A DNA stretch of 64,000 bases from Saxidomus purpurata (Eukaryota; Mollusca; Bivalvia; Venerida; Veneridae): the NCBI GenBank assembly GCA_022818135.1, contig JAFMSR010000019.1:563655-627654 (forward strand). The letters are read 5' to 3'. The translations under genes and the position numbers were made by a program. Numbering within the stretch: position 1 is the stretch's first letter; each line of letters opens with the position of its first letter. Under the pieces are notes generated by a model. That model was not told the origin of the DNA and made no database searches. It was given only the letters and a program-made list of their open reading frames with translations. Positions 22,870 to 34,722 of this stretch are shown here, in pieces.

Positions 22870-23400
22870 GTAGATATCGTCTAGAATTAATAAATGAAAA
22901 GCTCACAGAGGTCACTGTAATCTTGACCCACTGACCCAAAAAAAAGTAGGAATCATCTACCCAGTGAGACTGATCTTCTGAATGCTATTGTTGAAAGCTA
23001 TATCTCAAAATGGGGAGCGGAAGTAATTTTCATATTTCGGATCAGTGTGACTTCAACCCTTGACCAACTTACTAGGGATCATTTACAGGTTGCATACAAC
23101 CTTCTACCTTCTAAGCATGTTTCATGAAATTCGAATGAAAACTATGACATTTAAAGCGTTATCAAGTTAAAACCAACGAAGGTTATTCTGACATTGTCCT
23201 TTGACCAACTGACCCGAACAATAGTAGAGAATATTCACCCAGTAAGACCAATCATTTTACGACGTTTGAAGAATTGGGGTGATAAAAATATCATAATCTT
23301 GCGCGGATCATATTTTCACTGTGACCAAGACCTTTTACAAGTAACCCCCAAAGCGATAATGATCATGTACACGTGACAAGCAACCCTGAAATAACAATTA
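22870..23400. repeat. Dispersed repeat rich in TTGACC/CACTGACC motifs
   Basis: The stretch repeats phrases such as CTTGACCCACTGACCC, TGTGACTTCAACCCTTGACC and GACATTGTCCTTTGACC with a loose period of about 150-170 bp. Similar phrasing occurs at 50040-50530 and 53640-54360. It is a degenerate repeat of the sort common in bivalve genomes, lying in intron 1 of gene 2. Confidence 0.55.
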
Positions 23401-23802
23401 TGATCTGTAGAGTTTTATCAAGGAAAAATTAACGGACAGCTGCCAAATGTATGAAATAAGTGTACTTAAATTATAACAGCTACATTATAACCGCAAAACC
23501 TAATTTGAGTAATTTAGAAAAATGAAAATGAATGTTCATTAACGCTTCTAAAACTAAATAATGAAATTAACGGCATCTAAATTACAGATTGACATGTGAT
23601 CACGCTATCATTTTGCAATTGTATGAATTGCAGAAGAAATTTAACAAACAATGACATTCAGTAGTAAAATAGGTATATACAGACCGCTTTTCAGTGTCCT
23701 TAAAATAAAATAAAAAAATGAACATGTAGGCAGGTAATGTAGATTAATTGTTATTCTTTTATTGTTCACTATCTCAAATTCTACTTTAGAAGCAATGTTT
23801 TT

Positions 23803-24813
23803 TAGCTCACCTGGCACAAAGTGCCAGAGTGAGCTATTAGGATCGCATTCCGTCCGGCGTCCGTCGTACGTCGTACGCCCGTCCGTCCGTCCACCATTTC
23901 ATTCAAACGACATCTCCTCTGAAACCACTGGGCCAATGTTGATGAGACTTTGCAGGGAAGTTCCTTGCATGAAGCTCTATCAAAGTTGTGAATTATATTC
24001 AATGCAGAACTCTGGTTGCTATGGCAACAAATAGGAAAAATTTAAAAAATCTTCTTCTCTGAAACCACAAGGCCTAGAGCTTAGATATTTGGCATGTAGC
24101 ATTGTCTAGTAAACCTCTACCAAGATTGTTCAAATTATGACCCCAGGGTCAAAATTGACCCCGCGCGGGTGGTGACTTAGTTTTGCATAGGTTTTATATA
24201 GGAAAAACTTAAAAAATCTTCTTCTCTGAAACCACAAGGCCTAGAGCTTAGATATTTGGCATGTAACATTGGCTAGTGGACTTCTACCAAGATTGTTCAA
24301 ATTATTAACCCCGGGTCAAAATTGACCCCGCATGGGGGTCACGTAGTTTTACATAGGCTTATATATAGGGAAACTTTAAAAAATCTTCTTCTCTGAAACC
24401 ACAAGGCCTAGAGTTTAAATATTTGGCATGTAGCATTGGCTAGTGAACTCTACCAAGATTGTTCAAATTATGACCCCAGGGTCAAAATTGACCCCGCGCG
24501 GGTGGTCACTTAGTTTTGCATAGGTTTTATATAGGAAAAACTTTAAAAATCTTCTGTTCTGAAACCACAAGGCCTAGAGCTTAGATATTTGGCATGTAGC
24601 ATTGGCTAGTGGACCTCTAGCAAGATTGTTCAAATTATGACCCCCGGGTTTAACTGACCCCACCCTGGGGGTCACTTGGTTTTGCATAGGCTAATATAGG
24701 AAAAACTTCGTGTAGTGGACCTCTACGAATTATGTTAGAATCTTGACCCCTTGTACTATAGCCAATGGTAGTCAGGTGAGCGATATATGGCCATGATGGC
24801 CCTCTTGTTTCAT
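23803..24813. mobile_element. Bivalve-type AGCTCACCTGG element with 167 bp tandem units
   Basis: The left end reads AGCTCACCTGGCAC, and the right end has the inverted-like CAGGTGAGCGATATATGGCC, followed by a CTCTTGTTT tail. After the CCGTCCGGCGTCCGTCG region the element holds four units with starts at about 24051, 24218, 24385 and 24551, i.e. about 167 bp apart. Each unit contains CTTCTCTGAAACCACAAGG and TTGACCCCG. A reverse fragment of the CCGTCCGGCG region also occurs near 4280-4300 and 44910-44930. No coding sequence. Confidence 0.8.
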
Positions 24814-25308
24814 AATGTCAAGTCAATTAGCCAACATTCGCTAAAGCTGAATCACGTCCGAGAGCGCTACAAACAATGTCATTATTTTACGGAAAACTGC
24901 AAAATGATAACTTTTAACTGCAAAATACGCAAATAGTCTTTCAACAATTGAGTGTAATAGTTTATTGAACGGAAAGAAAATACTGACGCGGATGAACCAG
25001 CCGACAATATGTTTAATTGTTATATTATATTTAAATTTAGAAAATATAAACATAGTTCACTGGGACAACATACTATTCCAATCAAATATAAGAGCTAGAC
25101 GTGAATACGTTCAGTTATGACAAAATGTAAATACAAAATAACTGATGAAATAATCCTCCCGCTAAAACTAAAATACTTGTTAGTCTGAAAGCTCATTAGT
25201 CAAAATATTTAGTTTAAACATGCAGTATTGGCTATGTAAATGTTAAAGGAAACTAGAATAAACAAAGGTATATAATTATTTAAATAATGTAGTATTTTAT
25301 GTTTTCAG

Positions 25309-25919
25309 TACTTGCAGCAAAACCCAACATTTACCTGATGCTGCTAAAGGCATTAAGACGAGCACCGAATACCAAAATATCAGAAAGGAAACTCAGATTT
25401 TTCTGTCAGATCTGAATAAATTGGTAAATGACCGAAAGGCGGATATATCTCGTATTGACAAGGAAAAGCAAAAGGTTAAGCGAACCATCGCCGACTTTAG
25501 AAAGAAAGTAAACAAGTACTTCGATGATTTGGAACAGAAAAATCTCAACGAACTGGATTTGAAAGAGACGTTAATCATTAATCGCTTGGAAGAAGACAGA
25601 AAGTATCTCGATAAAACAAAGAAGGAAGCTGAAGAAATACTAAAACGACTCGATACATTTAGGGGAGATAATGAATGCGAGTTGTTCTTCCAGGTTAAAA
25701 CTAGCAAATATTTCATTGGTGACTCAACAGAAAGAGTCGAAGACATATCATCCACTACCCCTGACTCACTTGTCTTCAAAATAGATGGGAGTATTGAAAA
25801 CTATCTTAGTTCAATACCTACCCTTGGATGGTTTGATGACTGGCATTCTGCTACAGTGCAGTATTCCCAAGAGGCGTCAGGCACCGGAGCAAGCTCAGCA
25901 CGTCGGCAAGATAGCAAAG
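25309..25919 (+). CDS. Gene 2, exon 2 (coiled coil)
   Basis: This 611 nt exon follows GTTTTCAG and ends GCAAAG/GTACAA. It completes B-box 2, then reads LPDAAKGIKTSTEY, a long lysine/glutamate-rich coiled coil, and the conserved CELFFQVKT and SLVFKID blocks. Length and phases equal gene 1 exon 2. The two exons are similar along their full length, so both copies look maintained as protein. Confidence 0.85.
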
Positions 25920-26273
25920 GTACAATAGACACTGCTTCCAAACATCATATGAACGTTTCCTCTTGTCATTCTGAACGATACATGAGATCTAAAAAAACAA
26001 TATTTTATAATAGTAGTTTAATGAACTCTAAGAGAAAACACGCAACAAACAACATGTATAATCCGACTGTCGATAATTTTATGTTAGGACATTGTTTGTG
26101 TATATTGGACGGGGAAAGTCATTGATCGCAACTGTATTAAAATACGCGTTTTTAAACGAAAAGAAAAGGCCCTAGAATTTAAAATTACAAAGTTTGAAAT
26201 TTTCCATGCAAAAGACATGTGCATCTTAGTTACAATGGCACCCTAACATATGTATGTTCTTTTAATATTTCAG

Positions 26274-26366
26274 TTGCAGTACCTCGTCGCAAAGGTCAAA
26301 CTACGACGGCAATGCCAGACAACACAAGTGGAAAGAGTGTTGACAATACAGCACCAACGAACAAAG
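26274..26366 (+). CDS. Gene 2, exon 3 (basic linker)
   Basis: After ATATTTCAG it reads VAVPRRKGQTTTAMP and a polar linker, ending ACAAAG/GTAATA. One base of a codon is left, the same phase as in gene 1, where a MIB/HERC2-like exon follows. I could not find that next exon before gene 3. A LINE and other insertions fill the following 10 kb. Confidence 0.7.
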
Positions 26367-26400
26367 GTAATAATTATACTGCATTATTTACGATCTGGAC

Positions 26401-26880
26401 ATTCTACTTCTCTTGTGTATAATTAAGCTAGTACAACCATATACATAAGTGAATGTTTCAATTATGCAGAAAGTCAAGCAAAATGAGAGATTATTTTTAT
26501 CGCCCTGAAAATGAATTCATAGTTGCATTAAACATCTTCACCGAATTCAATGTATGAGTATGAAAGATGCAACAATCGTAGCAGAACCCTTTTATACCTG
26601 GTCAACGTTATGCTTCGTAAATTACAGAAGAAACTAGTTTATTCTACTTCTCTGGTGTATAGTTAAGCTTGTATAAAAAATATACAATAATGACTATATT
26701 ACCCATGCAAAAAGTCACTTCTAAGCGATTTTTTTATCGACCTGGAAAAAATCATTGTTTCCCTTCATTAAGCAGCTCCGCCGAATACAATGTATGAGTA
26801 TAAAAGGTGAAACAATCATAACCAACCTTTTTGTACCTGGTCAATGTCTTTATTCGGGAATTACAGAAGAAGCAAGTTTT
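26401..26880. repeat. Tandem duplication, two units of 240 bp
   Basis: Units 26401-26640 and 26641-26880 begin ATTCTACTTCTCT and end in GAAG(A/C)...AAGTTT, with shared interior phrases such as ACAATGTATGAGTAT (first unit TTCAATGTATGAGTAT) and TACCTGGTCAA. They differ by scattered substitutions, so the duplication is not recent. The segment lies just after gene 2 exon 3, and the matching position of gene 1 (about 16370-16430) holds a single related stretch. Confidence 0.75.
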
Positions 26881-28049
26881 AAGATAGAATAAATGAAAGA
26901 TAACTGCTGCACACAGATTCTAATTCTTTTTTTGTAAATTTCAAAGTAGTGTATATATAAAACAGATTGTACTAAACAATGAAATAAAACAAGCAACGCG
27001 TAGAACGAATTAAAGTAGTTTTCTTACAAGAACACATAACGACACCTTATGTTAAGGAACATTTTTTTCTGGTTGCCATTTCCTCTATATTTGATAACAG
27101 TGCACTATTCCATTTATATAGCATTAATGTGTTAAAATGCAGTCACATAGACAATAAGGTAAATTGTAGTCACGAAAGAATATAGGTGATATATAAAGTG
27201 TATTTTACAATTAGTTCATATGGTATATGTGTAATGTATTTCTGTTTATGTATTGTCGTGTTCATTTCAAAAGTAGACAAGCATTAACAACCTAAGATTT
27301 ATGTTTGTAAAATGTCGAGCAGTCGTTTCAATTTGCAGACAAAGTGAATTAGATCTTACCCTTTAAAGCAAACTTGAATGTATTAGATCCTCATACACTA
27401 TTTTACTTTTAGTGTAAAATTCATTCTCAAACTGTTTTATTTTCTTTATCTCTTTATTGTCTCACATGCTTAAAATGAAATCGGATATTTACAAAATAAT
27501 TTATGACAGAGCTGGGCCTTTAAGTGGTAATCGCCATGGTAATGGAATAATTGCCAGAGGGCTTTACAATTATTACATAAATGGGCAATTATCACTCAAA
27601 ACCCTTCTCAGCCATTTATATTTATGTTTAATACATGTGTGTTTCCCATTTGTCATTTTCCACTAGAATCGAATCGACTTGCCCCAATCATGGCTTAAAA
27701 GTGGGTTATCAATAAATGCCGTGCTCATTCAACTTTAATGCTTGTATAACATCTTGTAAGATATGTGTTCTTGGTTATATATTACAATGTAATATTTATT
27801 TTAGTTCTGTTTGTTTGCAACTGTTATAAATCGACCTGACTTCGCACTACATAAAGCAGAAAATTATACCTTGGAAGACGGAATTAAAATATAAACAATA
27901 TATATCATTCTTATTCAACACTATTTTTTTGTCGCTCTTTGTTTTGTTTTTTTCTCTAACCAGAAATATTTCTATTTATTGTTACATATGTATTATATCA
28001 TTATGATTCCCATTTCGCGATGTAAACTACATCGATTTTACTTTATCTT
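26881..28049. other. No recognisable gene
   Basis: AT-rich DNA. A short inverted pair (CCTTTAAGTGGTAAT against ATTATCACTCAAA, with an intervening GGTAAT/ATTGCC pairing) lies at about 27515-27605 and could be a small foldback remnant. No missing exon of gene 2 was recognised. Confidence 0.4.
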
Positions 28050-28941
28050 TAAGTCAGCTTATCAACGGTGTTTGACCCTTTTTATGTGCACTCGGATTCT
28101 CTACAAATACAGTCTGGGGTGCCACAGGGCTCAATACTAGGTCCCTTATTATTTTTGATATACATCAATGATATAACATTAAGTTGTCAAGATCTAAATA
28201 TAGATCTGTATGCAGATGACTCAACGTTGTATGAGTCTGATTTCCAGATATCAGAAATTCAAACTAAACTGCAAATGAATCTTGATTTAATCAATAAATG
28301 GTGCATAATGAAAAACATGTCTTTACATCCCTTAAAAACTAAAGGCATGGTCATTGGTTCAAATTATAAACTAAAACACGCAGGTAACCTTCATTTAAAA
28401 ATCAATGATTGCTTATTAGAAAACGTTACAGCTCAAAAAATAGTAGGTGTGTATGTGGACAATGTTCTGAATTGGCATAACCATATTGATTATGTTTGCA
28501 AAAAAATAAACTCCAAAATCGCATTATTAAAAAACATAATATATTATATATCGGATGAGATGAAGTTAATGTTTTATAACGGTTACATTCTTCCAATATT
28601 CGACTACTGTTGTACCATTTGGGAAAAGGCAATACAAAATAAGTACAAAAAATAAATAAATTGCAAAAACGCATAGCAAAACTTATTTTAAATCGACCTG
28701 TTAAATCCCATTCTTCAGATTTACTAAAGGAATTGCATTGGTTGTCTTTTTCGGACAGGTGCAAATACCACACTGCGCTTCTCGTTTATAAGATTTTTAA
28801 CAATATGGCTCCAATATACATGTCAGAGTTAATAGCGTTTTGCCAAAATGATTCATATAGTCTGCGTTCTACATCTCGCAAAGATCTTGTACTACAAACG
28901 AAACCTAGGACTAATTCATACAAAGACTCATTTTCCTATTA
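28050..28941 (+). mobile_element. LINE reverse-transcriptase remnant, 5' part
   Basis: A frame from 28068 reads GVPQGSILGPLLF and then LYADDSTLY, the hallmark motifs of a non-LTR retrotransposon reverse transcriptase (catalytic YADD). The frame ends at 28655 by a one-base shift in an A-run and resumes as KLQKRIAKLIL, then SFSDRCKYH, the usual thumb/C-terminal region. The 5' part (endonuclease, fingers) is missing. At 28937-28941 (TATTA) the LINE is cut by a 3.3 kb element and resumes at 32296. Dead copy. Confidence 0.85.
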
Positions 28942-31900
28942 CACCCCGGGTATTCGACTACTTCGAACGCAGATGGGTACTACTGACGACAGATGTATAT
29001 ACATGAACGTCCTGACATGTAAGCTGGAAAATACCTAATATCTTCTCTTTTTTATTCATTTTCACAATGTTTTCGTTCAATATGAGTTTCAATATGTTTG
29101 TACTAGGCAATGCTCAACTGTTTAGCTGAAAAATGATCGACGTGTTGTTACGATTGAGGAAATCCGACCAGAAATTGCAATTTTTCGGATTTTTAACAGA
29201 ATTTTAAGAAATCTAATAATCGAAAGAGTCCAAAACTGCATAAATCGTAAAGCTTCACATTTTCTCTAGCAGAAAAACATATTTTCTTTTCGCTATGACT
29301 GATACAGCAGCTGCAGTTGACACTTAAACATGCATGGGGTTCTCTTTGAGGGTACTTATGACGACAGATGAAAATATTATAGGGTACGTATGAACGCAGA
29401 CGGTGGATACGTAAAACGCCATACAAACTGTAGATACGTAAAAGATGAAACCTCAGTCTAATGATGGGAAAACTGTTGATAACTTTTGTTTTTGTCTTAA
29501 ACTGAAAAACTATATCATAAAAGTAAATTTTAAGTCAAGGCTAAATAGAAAACTTCAGTATCATTGTGATTTTTGTAAAATTATCTTTTATTAATGAGGT
29601 ACCGGACTTTTAACTTTTTGTTACAAAATCGTAATACAAATAGAGGCATTACTCCGCAAAAATATATGTGACTTGCTGCATTTGTATGTATTACCATGAG
29701 AAACAAGTATGGCAAGTGTTAAGTCGATACGTTTGTCGGTTTTGAAGTTATTAATATTGATAATACGTCTTTGATCGACGCAAAAGCTGGGGCGAGTACA
29801 ACAGGCCTCCTCGTTTTTCGAACAGTGGGGCTAAAAATGTAATTACAATACAAATGTATATAATATATTTTACATGAGCGTTAAATGAACATGTTTGTTT
29901 CCGTGGATTATTTGTAGTAACATTGTCTCTTACATGTTTCTATAACTTTCATTTAGCGGTCAAATACTGGAATACGTATACGATAGGTAATGAAATTGGT
30001 CATTGACTATAGTTACTAAAGTGTCACGGTAAACGTGACATCCATATTTTAAAGTCTTTTTTGCAGGATACTTAGATACCCTATTATATTTTCATTCTCT
30101 AGACTAGAGATTATCTTTCACAAAAAAAACCACATGTCTCCTATAATTCAGCATTATTCAGTAGAAAATGAAAATGCATACCACTAAACTGTAACAATCC
30201 GATGATAAACACAAGTTCAGGCTTCGTACTAATAACTTCTGTGTAGTTTTTGTAGTTTTCTGACCACTGATATAGGATTAGTTGCACAAGCATATTTGAA
30301 TATGAGACATCAAAAGACATAAGAAACCATAATATGCTGACGAAATGTACAACAACGCTTGACAATTATGACTCATGTGACTTTTGGTAAAATTCAACTC
30401 CAGCGTTTAGGAGAATTAGTATAGACATTATGGAAGATGACACATCATGGTTGCAACTTCCCTGGCAATCATTGAATCGGAACATGCCGACGACAACTTG
30501 TGTTCTATTGGGTTTGGTGGAAATCTGGCCAATGGTAGAGGAGAAGTAGCAAAAACATCATTAAATTTAAAGAATCAATGGCCATACAATGTAAATCCCC
30601 TGAAAATCACTGAACCGTATAACACCGGATACAATTCCTTTCGAATACAGCTCCCCGGCGAGCTGTATTCGGTGCACATTAACGAATACATCTCCCTTGG
30701 TATAGCGAAGCTGTTTTCGATGCAAATTCGAATAAAGCTCCCTATGTTTGCTTTATTGGAAAATACTGAGAACCATGGTCCCTGTGTTAAAAATGTACAG
30801 ATAGAAATTAGGAACCTAAATTGCCTAACACATCTAACACATGTTCAATATACTGCATGTTACATCTATTCCGTCCGTCTATTTGTCCAACCCTCTGTCT
30901 GTTGTCCTACCCTGTCTGTTGTCTTATCCGTCCGTCTGTCAGGCCGTACGTGTACAATGATGTGTATGAGCTTCATTCCATCAACATTTTTTTGCCCGTT
31001 ATGCTATCGTCATATGAAAACAATGAAAGTTTACTGAAAGAAAATAATTCCTCAATATCAGCAAAAAAGTAACTAAACTTCAAATTTTCATTCAACCGTC
31101 CAACACGTGCAGACAAAACGACAGACATCCTAGGGCTAAGTTCTGTATCCTGAATAGCGGTATGGATCCTTGTTATTCTATAATAAATACTTTGCCGCGT
31201 ATTTGTATAAACAAATGATACGTCTTTGTTGCATCGGGTCACTGGGGCGCTCTATTCGAAAAAAAGGTACAAGAACCCCGAATACAGCTCCCATTTAATA
31301 AGGGGAGCTGTATTCGTTGATGCGCACCGAATACAGCTCACTGGGGAGCTGTATTCGAAAGGAGCTGTATCCGGTTTTACAATGCATAACTAAGCTTGGC
31401 GCACTCAATTCTCTTAGGCTAAGTGGAAATCTGCCGGATGTTATAGAAGAATTAGCCATAACATCATAAAATTATATGAATCAAGGGTGGTTATTCCAAT
31501 GAAAATCATTGAACTGGAACATGCCGATAATATGCACAACTACGCTTATGTGAAGTTTGGTGTAAATCTGCCATGTGGTACATGTATCAGAGGAGCTGCG
31601 TGGACATACTTAATGACAAAAACAGTGACAGACATGTATCACTAATAAATACATGTATGTCTCTCACGGGATGCATAATTATTATCAGTATATACATGCT
31701 AGATCCTTCTACATAGAAAAAACAACTGCCATACTGAATGTAATTAGTTTAAAACCAATATTTGTCCTGATTGGAAAATACCTATTTACGCTTACTACTT
31801 GTAACACATCTGCCGTTATACGTATCCTCATTTTATATTAATCTGCGTTCGTACGCATCTCCTTCGGTCGTCAGACGTATCCGTTTATCTTAACCCACCT

Positions 31901-32290
31901 CTTTAAATGCGCTTATATCAAAACAATACCACTAATTCCAAAGTCAAGGGCTGTTTGTATTGATACCTAATACATTTGTCTGTATGCATGTCTAAGGTTA
32001 TTGATGTATAATGTTATTATAAGCAAATAAATGTTATATTTGGCAACAATACTGTATTTTTTTCAACATTTTAGGGAAATTTTATAAATAAAAGGCGTCA
32101 GTTTATCACAAAACTTCACACTTGCTTAGTTTAAACATATTACTACCTATATCAAGCAAAATATCGGAGCAAAAAAGAGAAATAATAAAAATATCGGGGT
32201 TATTCAAGTGTGCCTGTCATGACGTGCATGTATATACATCTGTCGTCAGTAGTACCCATCTGCGTTCGAAGTAGTCGAATACCCGGGGTG
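28942..32290. mobile_element. 3349 bp element with 76 bp terminal inverted repeats, inside the LINE
   Basis: The left end (28942-29017) and right end (32215-32290) are inverted copies of about 76 bp with two mismatches, beginning CACCCCGGGTATTCG. TATTA lies on both sides (28937-28941 and 32291-32295). Removing the element and one TATTA joins the LINE frame in register (FSYY followed by SFKVWNDIP), which proves the insertion. Terminal CAC plus a 5 bp target duplication resembles Transib/ProtoRAG-type elements, but no transposase frame is visible, so the class is open. The interior holds TACGTA-rich subterminal repeats (about 29350-29450 and, inverted, 31820-31890) and a nested foldback element. 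Confidence 0.85.
30615..31385. repeat. Nested foldback element with GAATACAGCTCC hairpins
   Basis: The left arm (about 30615-30700) and right arm (about 31280-31385) are inverted copies containing CGAATACAGCTCCCC and GAGCTGTATTCGGTGC, each of which is itself a hairpin. The flanks on both sides (30447-30600 and 31420-31600) show loosely related phrases (GAAAATCA(T/C)TGAAC, GGAACATGCCGA, GGAAATCTG), so it probably inserted into an older dispersed repeat. Confidence 0.7.
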
Positions 32291-32295
32291 TATTA

Positions 32296-32640
32296 TAGTT
32301 TTAAAGTATGGAATGATATTCCAATGGAATTGAGATTATTAAAAATACAGTCTTTTAAAGGAAATTACAAAATTATCTTTATAACCAAATGTAGAAATTA
32401 CTTACATATAAACTATGCACTGGTTATTTTAGTATCTAAGTAATGACATTAGATTAATTATAAAGTTCTTCATATAATTTGCATTTGAGTGTCTGTCGTA
32501 GAGATAATGTTTATTATATACACGTATCTTATATGTTATTAATATTAGTGTATTATGATTTGTGGTGTATGTGTAGTTTAAATGTATGTATGTTATGCTT
32601 CCTTTTCTCTTTTTCTTTTTTTGTTGACAACGACAATTAG
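32296..32640 (+). mobile_element. LINE remnant, 3' part
   Basis: It continues the frame broken at 28941: SFKVWNDIPMELRLLK, then SFKGNYK, the typical C-terminus of CR1/jockey-like LINE polyproteins, ending TAA at 32443, followed by an AT-rich 3' tail. The right border is uncertain. Confidence 0.75.
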
Positions 32641-32736
32641 TCCTGTGGTTTTCATGTTTGCATACGTTGGTAAAGGTTAAAAGTACGACAAGTAAAATGC
32701 ATAATTATATTTTAGTTAATATTTTCGTTTAAAACT

Positions 32737-32910
32737 GTTTGGTGCAGGGGTAGCGCGGATTCGATCCTCACTACTGTCACGAAATAGTAGTATCTAAGGC
32801 CAAACATGATGAGTCGATATTGTCCCCGCTCTGTCCGTCCGTCCGCCCGCCGGCCCGCCCGCCTGTCTGTTTGTCTCTGTCTCTGTCTCTCTCTGTCTCT
32901 CTCAGTATCT
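32737..32910. repeat. tRNA-like fragment and pyrimidine-rich simple repeat
   Basis: At 32743-32775 a shortened tRNA-like piece shows GTGCAGGGGTAGCGC next to GGATTCGATCC. It is followed at about 32820-32910 by GTCCGTCC and (TCTCTG)n simple sequence. This opens long artefactual frames on both strands. Confidence 0.6.
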
Positions 32911-34607
32911 GTCTCTGTTTCTACAACTACATTGTATAACAGAACTAAAAAAAGATTTTTGTTTTTAAAGGAAGATGATATGTTTTTATTTTTTAAAAGT
33001 TTAATTTCCAATGAAATCAACATTATATGCATTATAACAAAAACTGTCTCCGACGTTGTGTTTGTGAAATTGAAACATTTAATGCCCACAAAAATCCTGT
33101 GGGTAAATCAACAGCTTTTTCTGAAACAAAATATATATACATGTATGGTTACGAAGTTAAGAAAAAAAAAGTGTTTGTAGTTTTCGTCGCAATACATGAG
33201 GTGAAAAGAAAGTTTATATCAAATGTCTTGTACGGTGAATTGCAAGATGAAAGGAGGGAATCCTTACTAGTTTTAACTTGAACTGAAATGTATGTTACTT
33301 TTGATACTATTTTAATAAATATTGCCGATACAAGTGTATGTAAGCGGTATGAAAAAAAAATCTGCAATCAATCAAAGCGATCTGAGAACTGGCTTGATAT
33401 TGATATGGTTAATTCATGTTTGTCAACCGTATATCTTTGAGACAGACAATTTAACCATGGATTGCACATTCATACGAAAAGATCATCATATTTAATGAAT
33501 GCATTTAAAATATTGACGGAACTGGAAATAGCCCACATCTTTCATCTAATCTATACATTTTAATCGACTAAAGAACATAAGGTTTATTTAAAGTGATATT
33601 ACCCTTCAAATTGACCATCATAATTTTAAATGAAACATTTATCAGTGATTTGTATTATAGAATAATAAAAATCACCATAGTTGTAACCCACAAATAACAA
33701 TCTGTATAACAGTTTCATTCACATTGAATATAGACGAAATCTGTAAAAGTCTTTTTGAATATCCTAGTCAAAAATTAAAAAATGGACCCTTTCGGTTATA
33801 TATATCTTTATTTGTATGTGTCAATAATAGAAATAACTTGGTAAAACTTTTTTTTTGTCTGCTTTTAAAGCATTCACTGTGTTTTGAGCATCTTTCTTAA
33901 CTATAAACAAATGTGACCATTTTGAAGGGTAATATAACTTTAAGAATTGTAAGAAGGTTCTTATATATTTACTTCAACATAAACTCATGAACAAAAATTA
34001 CATTAAAGGATATTATAATTCCTGTATTGAGGCTTAAGGTCATTTTAATGAAAACAGTTACGTCAAACAAGCAACTACAGCTTCATACATTAATCTCCCT
34101 TTAGTACTTTTTTCTTGTCAGGATCATCACTCCTGAACTGAATTAAGTAAATTGCATGAATCATAGAGGTCATCAAGATACAGTGCATATGCAAGAACCA
34201 TTACTCAAGCTTACCCCGGTTCTCCCTTTATCGAGTTTTCGTATAAAACGTTGTGCAAAGCAAACAATTTCAGATTTTGTTTTTGTAGAATGGCGATTTT
34301 TAAAAAGAGAAAGCAACCCTCAACACGATATAATTACTATCTTTTTTTATAAAATTAGAACCTATGCTATATCCATTACTCTCACATCAAATCGGCGGGG
34401 GATGGCCATGTCTAGTATGGCTCTTGCTACACATCTAGCCGGAATGATCAGAGAAGAAACACATGGCACGCATGCAATTCATATAGAAGATGCACTATAC
34501 TTTAAATAAATAAAACTTTGAGATATCCAGCCGAAAGTCCCTTTTTAAACCAGTTAACAAAGGATTTCGATGATAATGTATACACAGTAAATCTAGCATG
34601 TTCATGA
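32911..34607. other. No recognisable gene
   Basis: AT-rich DNA. A 117-codon frame at 34156-34509 has no family resemblance that I can name and no paralogue in the window. Confidence 0.4.
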
Positions 34608-34722
34608 GTTGTGGATAAGGAAATCCCACCCGAGGGTTGAGGAACGTCCCATAAACGAGGCTCTGCCGAGTTTTTTGGACGTATTTGAACCCGAGGTTGG
34701 GATTTCCTTATCCATAACTCAA
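34608..34722. repeat. Foldback element sharing the GAGGCTCTGCCGAG centre
   Basis: Arms GAGTTGTGGATAAGGAAATC and its complement (GATTTCCTTATCCATAACTC) enclose AACGAGGCTCTGCCGAGTT. The arms pair over about 33 bases with few mismatches. The centre equals that of the palindrome at 3914-4010, although the arms are different. Confidence 0.75.

Noticed and set aside
30447..31037. 196-codon plus-strand frame
   Set aside because: It runs through a dispersed repeat and a foldback arm inside the TIR element; no protein signature.
32712..33180. Frames of about 125 codons on both strands
   Set aside because: Created by the TCTCTG/GTCC simple repeat.
34156..34509. 117-codon plus-strand frame
   Set aside because: No recognisable domain, splice support or related sequence in the window.
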